Source: Bufo bufo (Eukaryota > Chordata > Amphibia > Anura > Bufonidae). Taken from it: DNA of 64,000 bases. The stretch covers positions 155,801,565 to 155,865,564 of the forward strand of contig NC_053391.1 in assembly GCF_905171765.1 (NCBI RefSeq), in the 5' to 3' direction. Position numbers and translations under genes: made by a program. This document shows, one piece after another, positions 11,246 through 20,699 of the stretch. How positions within the stretch are numbered: position 1 is the stretch's first letter; each line of letters starts with the position of its first letter. The notes below the pieces were generated by a model. The model was given only the letters and a program-made list of their open reading frames with translations. It was not told where the DNA came from and did no database searches.

Positions 11246-11566
11246 GGCTACATGCATGCACACGACCGTATTTGATTTGCGGTCCGCAAATTGCGGATCC
11301 GCAAAAATCAAACGGATGACCTCCGTATGGCATCTGTTTTTGTTTGCGAATCCATTGTATATGCCTATACCTGTCCGCAAAATGGACAAGAATAGGACAT
11401 GCTCTATTTTTTTTTGCGGAATGGAACCACGGACAACGGACGCGGAAAACAAACGGTTGACTATCCAAATTTTTTAACAGCTCCATAGAAATGAATAGGT
11501 CTGCATCCTATCCACAAAAAAAACGGAACGGACCAGGAAACAAAATACGTTCGTGTACATGTAGCC
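11246..11566. mobile_element. Palindromic MITE, GGCTACATG termini
   Basis: Termini GGCTACATGCATGCACACG at the left and the inverse (CGTGTACATGTAGCC) at the right form terminal inverted repeats, flanked by TTA and TAA. The interior is rich in GCGGATCCGC-type hairpins. It belongs to the group of similar elements at 35.0, 39-43, 46-48.9 and 57.7 kb. A 3-bp TWA target suggests mobilisation by a PIF/Harbinger-like transposase, by inference only. Confidence 0.7.
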
Positions 11567-11719
11567 TAAGCATGCAGTAGCTTAATTTGTTAGAACTGCT
11601 ATTCCTCCTAGAAATGTATGAATAGCTTGGATGCTACAAATTGAAGTTTAGATTTTGCCAGACTTTGCTAAGAGGGATAGTAATGCCAGTTGTCAATTTA
11701 TTCAAAATAAATTACTAAG

Positions 11720-12016
11720 ATGAATTACAGAGAAACAACATTGAAGAATTATGAGAAAAGATTTGGTGATTATGGGAACTGTTGTATTTACAGTACTAAA
11801 AAAGATGATGTCCTTTATAATCTTACATTGAGAGTAAATCTATTTAATGTGAGCACAAATGAAAACGTACTAGTATCATTACTAACTATTAATATTTTTA
11901 CAGTATATAAAGACCTTGATCCAGAATCTATGGCTAGAATAATAGAAAAGGAGAAAATTGCAGCACTCCATAATACAGAGGCTACGACATGTAAATCTCG
12001 TGACTGCATCCAATGA
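11720..12016 (+). CDS. Unassigned 98-codon ORF
   Basis: The frame opens at ATG 11720 and ends at TGA 12014. Composition is balanced (for example LTLRVNLFNVSTNENVLVSL and LDPESMARIIEKEKIAAL) and lacks the low-complexity look of surrounding chance ORFs. No family was recognised. An ATTACAG just inside the start and another TTTACAG near 11,790 could be splice acceptors, so it might equally be an exon fragment of a host gene, an old element remnant, or chance in AT-rich DNA. No signal peptide or zinc motif was seen, and nothing upstream resembles a promoter. Confidence 0.2.
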   Translation: MNYRETTLKNYEKRFGDYGNCCIYSTKKDDVLYNLTLRVNLFNVSTNENVLVSLLTINIFTVYKDLDPESMARIIEKEKIAALHNTEATTCKSRDCIQ

Positions 12017-12589
12017 TTGTCAATGGTGCTGCTTAGTTATATGTGACATGCTGTGACGGTGACATGACAATTGTAGAAAATCCAACACCATTGAATTTTA
12101 TGTCACAAGCCTCACACGGCTTTGCAAGTCACTTGCAACATGCAACTCATCTGCAACTTGGGTGTTTTTTTTACAGCCAAATCACAGCACTAAAATAGTC
12201 ACACTACAGCAAGTGCATATCTTTTCTTACACTTGCTATCATGTTCCTGCATTTCAATTTTCAATAAATGTTGCTCTATACCCACTTTTACCAGATGTAC
12301 GGTATGTGAAAAATATAGGTGGACATTTGCAAAATACTTTTTTATTAATGCCTCTTATTAATTACATTATTTTGAGAAAGGTCATGTTAATGCTATTGCA
12401 GAAAGTCACCACTAGATGTCACCAGTAGGTTACAAGCAAATATACATTTGTATAAGAGATTACTGTGAGTTTAGAATAATCTAAAAATGAATTACCACAA
12501 CAGCATGAAACATTTTAGGTTACTTTTTACACTAAGGTTTTTTGCAGATCCTTCATGGATCTGCAAAAACGCTACTGTTACAATAATAC
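12017..12589. other. Unassigned spacer
   Basis: Contains short inverted pieces around TGTCAC/GTGACA (12,040-12,140) that may be a decayed small element. No gene was seen. Confidence 0.25.
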
Positions 12590-13349
12590 AAGTAACATAG
12601 TAGCATAGTTTATAAGGCCGAAAAAATTCATCTGTCCATCCAGTTTGGCCTGTTATCCTGCAAGTTGATCCAGAGGAAGGCAAAAAAAAAAAACTGTGAG
12701 GTAGAAGCCAATTTTCCCCACTTAAGGGGAAAAAAATTCCTTCACGGCTCCAATCAGGCAATCCGAATAACTCTCTGGATCAACGACCCCTCTCTAGTAG
12801 CTATAGCCTGTAATAATATTACACTCCAGAAATTCATCCAAGTCCTCTCTTAAACTCTTTTAGTGAACTCACCATCACCACCTCCTCAGGTAGAGAGTTC
12901 CAAAGTCTCAGTGGTCTTACCGTAAAGAATCCTTTTCTATGTTTGTGTACAAACCTTCTTTCCTCCAGACGCAGAGGATGTCCCCTCGTCACAGTCACAG
13001 TCCTGGGGATAAATAGATGATGGGAGAGATCTCTGTACTGACCCCTGATATTTTTATACATAGTTATTAGATCTCCCCTCAGTTGTCTTTTTTCTAAAGT
13101 GAATAACACTAATTTTGATAATCTTTCAGGGTACTGTAGTCCCTCGTCCCTCCATTCCAGTTATTACTTTAGTTGCCCTCCTCTGGACCTTCTCCAGCTC
13201 TGCTTTGTCTGCCTTGTCCACAGGAGCCCAGAACTGTAGACAGTACTCCATGTGTGGTCTGACTAATGATTTGTAAAGTGGCAGGACCATGTTCTCATCA
13301 CGGGTATCTACTGTATGCCCCTTTTGACGCAACCCTTTATCTTATTGGC
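12590..13349 (-). mobile_element. 3' part of an L2/CR1-type LINE
   Basis: The minus strand encodes the tail of a non-LTR retrotransposon RT (13,332-12,834) followed by an untranslated region ending near 12,590. The 5' side is lost at the boundary with the hAT element at 13,358, which probably inserted into or beside it. Confidence 0.75.
12834..13332 (-). pseudogene. Non-LTR RT C-terminal domain, frameshifted
   Basis: The first part reads LPLYKSLVRPHMEYCLQFWA and LEKVQRRATKVITGM. The second, in another frame, reads LEKRQLRGDLITMYKNI, TRGHPLRLEERRFVHKHRKG and RLWNSLPEEVVMVSSLKEF. This series is typical of the region after the RT catalytic core in CR1/L2-clade LINEs. The catalytic YADD part is not present. 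The frames meet near 13,120-13,150, where an indel must lie. The second part resembles the plus-strand LINE fragment at 51.2 kb, but they are different subfamilies. Confidence 0.75.
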
Positions 13350-13357
13350 CTTGGCAG

Positions 13358-16300
13358 TAGAGATGTCGCCGTTCTGTAAAATTCTCCGTTCATGAACGGC
13401 GAACGCGAATTTACGCAAATGTTCGCGAACGGGCGAACCGCCAGGGACTCTTTCTGGCCACAATAGTGATGGAAAAATTGTTTCAAGGGGACTAACACCT
13501 GGACTGTGGCATGCCGGAGGGAAATCCATGGCAAAACTACGTAGTTGACGCAGAGTCGGGTTTTAATCCATAAAGGGCATAAATCACCTAACATTGCTAA
13601 ATTGTTTGGAATAACGTGCTTTAAAACATCAAGTGTGTGTATATGATCAGGTATGATGTTGTATCGATCAGGTAGTGTAAGGGTTACGCCCGCTTCACAG
13701 TGACAGACCAAACTCTGACAGACCAAACTCCCCGTTTAACGCACCACAAACAACCGCAAAGAGTTGTCAATAGTTGACACACTCATGGCATAAATTTTAT
13801 TCCTCTATGCGTCAATCTTGGTGTAGTGATGACTGTGCTCGTGCGCATGTTCGGGAGATTGCAGTCGATGGCGGTTTTTCAAAGCCTGTGGTCGTGCTGA
13901 GGTAGTTCAGTGACAGTTAAGTGACCCAGAAAACAATGATTCTGCAGTGTGGGCCCATTGTTGGCCTAGTAGGCTTTAATTATCACCTTAGATGATCACA
14001 AAGAAAATTAATGTTTTTTCTATGAAAAATTATCCAGCCGATCGCTTTTGGTCTGTTCACAATGAAGCAACAACCTTATCATCTGGGGTGTGCCAACACT
14101 GCCATTGCCAACAAACTCATAGAGGTGGTCGCTTCATTGTGATACACAAGCCCCTTCACCACAACAAGGTAACGATCACGAAGGGGAATTGACACATGTA
14201 TGTGCCTTTTTTTTGTTTTGTTTTTGCAGCCACAGTGCAGCACCAGAGGCCAGAAAAATTAGGCATGTACACATGCCTGAAAAATTTGGCATTGTTGCAG
14301 CCGCTGCTGTAGCAGCGGCCAGAAAAATTGATGTTTTCCAGGTAGAAAGTGTACTAAAACATTGCGGCTTGAACCCTAGTTGGTGGTGGAGAAGTCAATC
14401 AAGTCATCCGGCATGCAGAGATTAAATACAGCAGCGTGGGGAGGGGACCATTTTTAGCCCAAGGCATCTCATCAGGCCTTTTTTAGTCAAATGCATCCCC
14501 CACTGTCAGTCCCTTCGGGATCCATGCCTCATTCATCTTAATAAAGGTGAGGTAATCTAGACTTTTTTGACCTAGGCGACTTCTCTTCTCAGTGACAATA
14601 CCTCCTGCTGCGATGAAGGTCTTTTCTGACAGGACACTTGAAGCGGGGCAGGCCAGAAGTTCTATCGCAAATTGAGATAGCTCAGGCCACAGGTCAAGCC
14701 TGCACACCCAGTAGTCAAGGGGTTCATCGCTCCTCAGAGTGTCGATATCTGCAGTTAAGGCGAGGTAGTCTGTTACCTGTCAGTCAAGTCGTTCTCTGAG
14801 GGTGGACCCCGAATGGCTGTGGCGATGCGTAGGACTTAAAAAGCTCTGCATGTCCTCCATCAACAACACGTCTATAAAGCGTCCTGTCCTTGCCGGCGTG
14901 GTCATGGTAGGAGGAGGATTACTTTCACCTCTTCCCCTGTTAGATTCCCATTGTGCTGTGACATCACCCTTATACGCTGTGTAAAGCATACTTTTTAACT
15001 TGTTTTGGAACTGCTGCATCCTTTCCGACTTCCGGTAATTCGGTAACATTTCAGCCACTTTCTGCTTATACCGGGGGTCTAGTAGCGTGGCCACCCTGTA
15101 CAGGTCGTTCTCTTCCAGCCTTTTTATACGAGGGTCCCTCAACAGGCATGACAGCATGAAAGACCCCATTTGCACAAGGTTGGATGCCGAGCTACTCATG
15201 TCCCGTTCCTCGTCCTCACTGAACTCATTGAAGGTCTGTTCTTCCCCCCAGCCACGTACAACACCACGGGTCCCAGATAGGTGACAACGAGCACCCTGGG
15301 ATGCCTGCTGTGGCTGGTCTTCCTCCTCCTCAAAGCCACATTCCTCATCTGACTCCTCATCCACAGACTCCTCTTCTAGCATTGCTGCAGGTCCAGCAAG
15401 CGATGATGATAAGGCTGTTTCTGGTTGTGATGGTGACCACAACTCTTCCTCTTCACGCTCATCTACGGCCTGATCCAGCACTCTTCGCAGGGCACGCTCC
15501 AGGAAGAAAACAAATGGGATGAGATCGCTAATGGTGCCTTCGGTGCGACTGACTAGGTTTGTCACCTCCTCAAAAGGACGCATAAGCCTACAGGCATTGC
15601 GCATGAGCGTCCAGTAACGTGGCAAAAAAATACCCAACTCCGCAGAGGCTGTCCTAGCACCCCGGTCATACAAATACTCGTTGACGGCTTTTTCTTGTTG
15701 GAGCAGGCTGTCGAACATTAGGAGTGTTAAATTCCAACATGTTGGGCTGTCGCAAATCAAGCGCCTCACTGGCATGTTGTTTCGCCGCTGAATATCGGAA
15801 AAGTGCGCCATGGCCGTGTAGGAACGCCTGAAATGGCCACACACCTTCCTCGCCTGCTTGAGGACGTCATGTAAGCATGGGTACTTATAAACAAAGCGTT
15901 GTACGATCAGATTCAACACATGTGCCATGCACGGCACATGTGTCAATTTGCCCAAATTCAATGCCGCCAACAGATTGCTTCCGTTGTCACACACCACTTT
16001 GCCGATCTCCAGTTGTTGCAGGGTCAGCCACTGATCCACCTGTGCGTTCAGGGCGGACAGGAGTACTGGTCCGGTGTGACTCTCTGCTTTCAGGCAAGTC
16101 AACCCCAAGACGGCGTGACACTGTCGTATCCGGGATGTGGAATAGCCCCTGGGGAGCTGGAGGGGTGCAGTTGATGTGGAGCAAGACGCAGCAGCAGAAG
16201 AGGACTCAGCCGAGGAGGTTAGCGAAGAGGATGGAGTGGCAGAAGTAGAGGAGGTGGCAGCAGGCCTGCCTGCAAGTCGTGGCGGTGTCAACAACTCTGC

Positions 16301-16615
16301 TCCAGAGCCACGCATTCCATGCTTGGCAGCCGTCAGCAGGTTTACCCAATGCGCAGTGTATGTGATATACCTGCCCTGACTGTGCTTTGCAGACCAGGTA
16401 TCAGTGGTCAGATGGACCCTTGCCCCAACACTGTGTGCCAGACATGCCATGACTTCCTTTTCCACAATAGAGTACAGGTTGGGGATTGCCTTTTGTAAAA
16501 AAAAAAATCGGCCGGGTACCTTCCACTGCGGTGTCCCAATAGCTACAAATTTTTTGAAGGCCTCAGACTCCACCAGCTTGTATAGTAAAAGCTGGCGGGC
16601 TAAGAGTTCCACCAA
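13358..16615 (-). mobile_element. hAT DNA transposon copy 1, one end present
   Basis: The left end begins TAGAGATGTCGCC at 13,358 after CTTGGCAG, which could be half of an 8-bp target duplication. Untranslated sequence and then a long minus-strand transposase follow. The homology stops abruptly near 16,615, where an unrelated repeat begins, so the N-terminal part (including any BED finger) is missing. Confidence 0.7.
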
Positions 16616-16681
16616 CCTATAAGAGAAGCTCAAATTGGGTGTATACAATACACTGGGGTCTAGTATAATATTCTGAACCAA
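14483..16681 (-). pseudogene. hAT transposase, nearly full length with one stop codon
   Basis: The frame is open from 16,681 to 14,783, then after a single TGA (14,780-14,782) stays open to TAA at 14,483. Motifs in order are VHLTTDTWSAKHS (first catalytic Asp region, about residue 93), VVCDNGSNLLAAL (second Asp region), HVPCMAHVLNLIV (CX2H), SPTCWNLTLLMFDSLL, VATLLDPRYKQKV, and the hAT C-terminal dimerisation segment SSVLSEKTFIAAGGIVTEKR. The first about 20 residues come from the adjacent unrelated repeat, so the true N-terminus is lost. A Ser-rich linker and an acidic Glu-rich linker separate the domains. A hAT transposase excises and inserts its element, making 8-bp duplications. Confidence 0.85.
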
Positions 16682-16937
16682 CTAAAGAGAGAAAACCAAT
16701 AACCCCATAGAAAATAGGAAAACACACATATAAAATATATATGTAATTTATTAAGACACAATACAATAAATATGACATGAAGGCACTGGGTAAAGAACGG
16801 TGGGACGCCCCGTGTGGCGGGACCGTAAACAACCACCCTCACATATACCCGACTAACAAGGAAATGTCATAAACACTGGGTATAAAAACGCATTAGAATG
16901 GGAGAGCTGTAAATTCGCCCAAAGTAACATATAGACA
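16616..16937. other. Unclassified repeat flanking the Tc1 nest, left part
   Basis: Non-coding, AT-rich sequence between the broken hAT and the Tc1 terminus. It presumably continues at 23,461-23,780 on the far side of the Tc1 element. No terminal repeats were found. Confidence 0.35.
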
Positions 16938-17080
16938 TACAGTACAGACCAAAAGTTTGGACACACCTTCTCATTCAAAGAGTTTTCTTTATTTTCATGA
17001 CTATGAAGGCATCAAAACTATGAATTAACACATGTGGAATTATATACCTAACAAACAAGTGTGAAACAGCTGAAAATATG

Positions 17081-17316
17081 TCATATTCTAGGTTCTTCAA
17101 AGTAGCCACCTTTTGCTTTGATTACTGCTTTGCACACTCTTGACATTCTCTTGATGAGTTTCAAGAGGTTGTCCCCTGAAATGGTCTTCCAACAGTCTTG
17201 AAGGAGTTCCCAGAGATGCTTAGCACTTGTTGGCCCTTTTGCCTTCACTCTGCGGTCCAGCTCACCCCAAACCATCTCGATTGGGTTCAGGTCCGGTGAC
17301 TGTGGAGGCCAGGTGT
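17081..17316 (-). pseudogene. Tc1 transposase C-terminal fragment, left arm
   Basis: The minus strand reads SPDLNPIEMVWGELDRRVKA, then SAKHLWELLQDCWKTISGD and CKAVIKAKGGYFEEPRI before a stop at 17,081. The NPIE motif carries the third acidic residue of the DDE triad. The 5' part is cut by the gypsy insertion at 17,314 and was in any case never present in full, since the element is a foldback derivative. Confidence 0.75.
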
Positions 17317-18020
17317 CACGGGGTTCCGAAGGTGCACTCGGTCCCCCATTGCCCGCAGAACTGTTGCTTAGCTTTTGGAATGAGGTTCTGTGTTTGACCT
17401 CATTCCCAGGGCGGCTTTACTAGCTGGGTGGCTCCTTGCTCCTAAGTCTGCCTTGAGCGCCAAGCTGATCACTCAGTGCTCGACTGGTTGGTCTGTCGGT
17501 CATGTGACGCTGGCCACGTCACATGACCCTCACTCCCCACTATAAATACAGGCAGCCTGCTGGCTACAGGTTGCCTGTTAATTTCTAGGTTCCTGGTATT
17601 TGTTGGACTGCTGAATACTTACCTGATCCTGTTCCTTGACCATCCTTTTGCCTGATCCTCCTGTACTGCGCATCCGTCCTGGTATTGTGACCTCGGCTCC
17701 CACCTGACTACTCTCTTAGGACTCCTCTTGTACTTCTCTGCTCTCCTGGTATTTATGACCCCGGCTTCTCCTGACAATTCTCTGCTTGCTCCATTTGTAC
17801 TTTGCAGCTTTCCTGGTATTGACTCGGTCCGTTCACGTCCTGTTGTTTGTCTGTCTGTCATCCCTGCACTTACTCCAAGTTAGGGATTGCCGTCCAGTTG
17901 TCCCCTGTCATTAGGACAAGTAGGCAAGTAGGCAGGGCCAGGGGTAAGGGTGGAGCGCAGTGGTCACTTCCCTTCCCCCTTCCCCCTTCCCCCTGTGTGT
18001 GTGTGTACGCGACCGTTACA
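17314..18020 (+). repeat. 5' LTR of gypsy element 2
   Basis: Starts TGTCACGGGG and ends CGACCGTTACA, the TG...CA form. It is longer than the 3' LTR because of an extra CTTCCCCCTTCCCC-type repeat near 17,975. It should supply the promoter. Confidence 0.9.
17541..17548 (+). promoter_or_regulatory. Candidate TATA box in the 5' LTR
   Basis: TATAAATA lies about 230 bp into the LTR within CCCCACTATAAATACAGG. The same sequence recurs in the 3' LTR at about 22,422. The position suits an LTR promoter; transcription is inferred only. Confidence 0.55.
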
Positions 18021-18048
18021 GATTAACAGGCCCAATAACCACTGTATT

Positions 18049-19128
18049 ATGAATCCTCTGGTGACCCTGACTGACTATGTCTCTAATCTGACGCAGATGG
18101 TGCAGGAGTTAGGGGAAAAACTCAGCTCTTTTGAGTTAGGGCAAGGCTCTTCCACTCCTCAGGCCTCCAGTCCGCATTTTGAGCCCCAGATTAAGCTCCC
18201 AGAAACCTTTTCTGGAGACCGGAAGAAGTTTCTCTCTTTTAAGGAGAGTTGTAAACTTTACTTCCGTTTGCGCCCCGTGTCCTCTGGCCCCGAGAGTCAA
18301 CGCGTGGGCATTATCATTTCCCGATTACAGGGTGATCCCCAGGACTGGGCGTTCTCTTTACCTGCTGGCGCCAGTTGTTTACATTCTGTGGAGGGGTTCT
18401 TTCAGGCCCTAGGTACCCTCTATGATGAACCAGACAGGGCTCTAGTAGCCGAGATGGCTCTAAAGGCACTGGTTCAGGGCAATTTACCAGCGGAGGATTA
18501 TTGCACCCAATTCAGAAGGTGGTGTGTCCCCTCAGGATGGAACGAACCAGCCCTGAAGAGTCAGTTCAGGTCAGGTCTGTCTGATAAATTAAAGGATCTT
18601 CTGGTCAGTTATCAACTTCCAGAGACCTTAGAGGAGATGATGACCCTTGTTGTCCGACTTGACCGACGGGTTAGAGAGAGACGACAGGAACAACAGTTCT
18701 CTTCCCAGATGGTGGTCCAGCCAGAGGCCTATCCCAGAGACAATGCTGAGGTCTCCACCGAGGAACCCATGCAGGTTGGCATGACCCGTGGGAATCTTCG
18801 CCGCAGACGTGGAGAATGCTTTTACTGTGGAGATTCTGACCATTGGATCAACCAGTGTCCTAAGAAGGTCCCCTCTGTCAAGTCTCCTAAGGCAAGGCAA
18901 CCTAAAGACCAGGTACACCCTGAATTTTCTAAATGTAAGCTTTCGGTACCCATTACGATTTCTCTGGGAGTAGATAAATGGGCGGGTAAGGCCTTTATTG
19001 ATTCTGGCTCAGCGGCTAGCTTTATTGACTCTGAGTATGCTGTTAGATTGGGTATTCCTATGTTTGCCTTACCAACTCCTATCCATGTCATGGCTATTGA
19101 TGCTACTCCTTTTATTGGTGTACGGTGA
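18049..19128 (+). CDS. Gag plus start of protease, gypsy element 2
   Basis: The first ATG after the 5' LTR (18,049) opens a 359-residue frame. Residues about 40-230 are a retrotransposon Gag domain (LPETFSGDRKKFLSFKESC, then FFQALGTLYDEPDRA). A basic stretch precedes one zinc knuckle, CFYCGDSDHWINQC (residues 257-270, CX2CX4HX4C). The protease active site follows as FIDSGSAASF with the aspartate at residue 318. The frame then hits a stop at 19,126-19,128, in the middle of the protease domain. The following ORF in another frame continues the domain, so this looks like a small indel near 19,122. Gag forms the particle and binds element RNA. Confidence 0.8.
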   Translation: MNPLVTLTDYVSNLTQMVQELGEKLSSFELGQGSSTPQASSPHFEPQIKLPETFSGDRKKFLSFKESCKLYFRLRPVSSGPESQRVGIIISRLQGDPQDWAFSLPAGASCLHSVEGFFQALGTLYDEPDRALVAEMALKALVQGNLPAEDYCTQFRRWCVPSGWNEPALKSQFRSGLSDKLKDLLVSYQLPETLEEMMTLVVRLDRRVRERRQEQQFSSQMVVQPEAYPRDNAEVSTEEPMQVGMTRGNLRRRRGECFYCGDSDHWINQCPKKVPSVKSPKARQPKDQVHPEFSKCKLSVPITISLGVDKWAGKAFIDSGSAASFIDSEYAVRLGIPMFALPTPIHVMAIDATPFIGVR

Positions 19129-19445
19129 GCTTATGTACCTCGGAGATTTCCCTAACCGTGGGTGTGTGCCACTCAGAGAGATGTTCGCTTCTAGTCCTGG
19201 AGAACCTACCTGCTGAGGTGGTACTAGGGTTGCCTTGGCTCCGACTACATAACCCCACTATAGATTGGCCCAATGGGGAGTTGGTGAGATGGGGGCCTAA
19301 GTGTGACTCGTGCCTGTCCGTGGTACAGGCTGGGGTCTCAGTAAAGTCTGATACTTTACCCTCTGTTGTTAGAGAATATTCTGATGTATTCTCATCACCA
19401 ACCCCAGAGGTTCTACCCCCCATAGACCTTATGATTGTACCATAG
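19125..19445 (+). pseudogene. Protease C-terminal part and RT linker, gypsy element 2
   Basis: The frame carries ENLPAEVVLGLPWLRLHNPT, the conserved ILG-type end of the retropepsin domain, and a linker ending EYSDVFSSP just before RT. It is out of frame with the gag ORF and ends prematurely after a C-run (about 19,417-19,422), where a 1-nt indel shifts reading from the RT frame. The downstream frame resumes with the expected linker ([17 protein letters not shown]). Confidence 0.75.
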
Positions 19446-19446
19446 A

Positions 19447-19984
19447 GCTAGTAGAGGGGGCCAAGTTTCCTAAAGGACGAATTTATAATCTTACTATGCC
19501 CGAACGCAAGGCCATGGAAGATTATATTAAGGAGAGCCTTGGTAAAGGGCATATTAGACCTTCTGTCTCTCCTATGGGGGCGGGGTTTTTCTTCGTTAAG
19601 AAAAAAGATGGTGGTCTTAGGCCATGTATCGATTACCGGAGATTAAATAAAATCACTGTCCAGAATAGATACTCCCTCCCATTGATTCCGGATTTATTTA
19701 ACCAGGTCCTGGGGGCAACCTGGTTTTCCAAAATTGACCTGAAAGGGGCATACAATCTAATCCGAATCAAGGAGGGAGACGAATGGAAGACGGCGTTCAA
19801 TACTCCGGTAGGACACTTTGAATATCAGGTGATGCCTTTTGGACTCAGCAATGCCCCAGCTGTGTTCCAAAACTTCATGAATGACATTCTTAGGGAATTC
19901 TTAGGTAAATTTGTTATTGTCTATCTTGACGACATTTTGATATTCTCTCCTGACTTCGAATCCCATCCATGTGTCTCATGTTAG
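19447..19984 (+). pseudogene. Reverse transcriptase, catalytic part, gypsy element 2
   Basis: RT blocks appear in order: [51 protein letters not shown], and the active site [12 protein letters not shown] with YLDD at 19,922-19,933. All core residues are present, including both catalytic aspartates of the box. The frame ends shortly after (HPCVSC), where a small indel at about 19,965-19,975 shifts reading into the next ORF. RT copies element RNA into DNA in the cytoplasmic particle. Confidence 0.85.
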
Positions 19985-20699
19985 ACAAGTATTAGAGGTG
20001 TTGAGGGAGAATCAGCTATCCGCTAAACAAGAGAAATGTGTCTTTGGTGTGCAGGAGATTCTGTTTCTAGGGCATGTTCTGACTCCTCACGCCTTTAAGA
20101 TGGATCCTGGTAAGGTACTAGCAATTAAGGAATGGGTAAGACCTTCATTCTTAAAGGCCTTACAACGGTTCTTAGGTTTCGCCAATTACTATCGTAAATT
20201 TATTATGAATTTTCCCGTAATTGCTAAACCGTTGACCGACCTTACTAAGAAAGGGGCGGATTTGGAGAATTGGTCTACTGAGGCCATTTCTTCATTTGAA
20301 AAATTAAAAAAGGCATTCAGTAGCGCTCCCATTCTGATCCAGCCTGATCAGGAGAAACCTTTTATTGTGGAGGTGGATGCGTCCGAGGACGGCACAGGAG
20401 CAGTCCTTTCACAAGGTCCTGCCAGCCTCACTAATCTGAGACCATGTGCCTTCTTCTCCAGGAAATTCTCTCCCACGGAGAGAAACTACGACATAGGGAA
20501 TAGGGAGCTGCTGGCCATTAAATGGGCATTTGAGGAGTGGAGGCATTTTCTGGAGGGGGCAAGGCATTGTGTAACTGTTGTCACTGACCATAAAAACCTT
20601 ATGTTTCTCGAGTCTGCTAAGAGGTTGAATCCCCGTCAAGCCAGATGGGCTCTGTTTTTTACTCGTTTTGATTTTTCAGGCCGGGAAGTAAAAATGTGA
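19971..20699 (+). pseudogene. RT thumb/connection and RNase H, gypsy element 2
   Basis: The frame continues RT (FLGHVLTPHAFKMDPGKV, RFLGFANYYRKFIMNF) and then RNase H (FIVEVDASEDGTGAVLSQ, KFSPTERNYDIGNRELLAI, VVTDHKNLMFLE). The RNase H acidic residues D, E and D are visible. It ends at 20,699 just before the expected end of RNase H, because several bases are missing near 20,680, and the next ORF starts in a different frame with KADALSRSF. Confidence 0.85.

Noticed and set aside
17619..17861. Minus-strand 80-codon ORF, also present at 22,500-22,742
   Set aside because: It lies wholly in the gypsy LTR and appears twice only because the LTR does.
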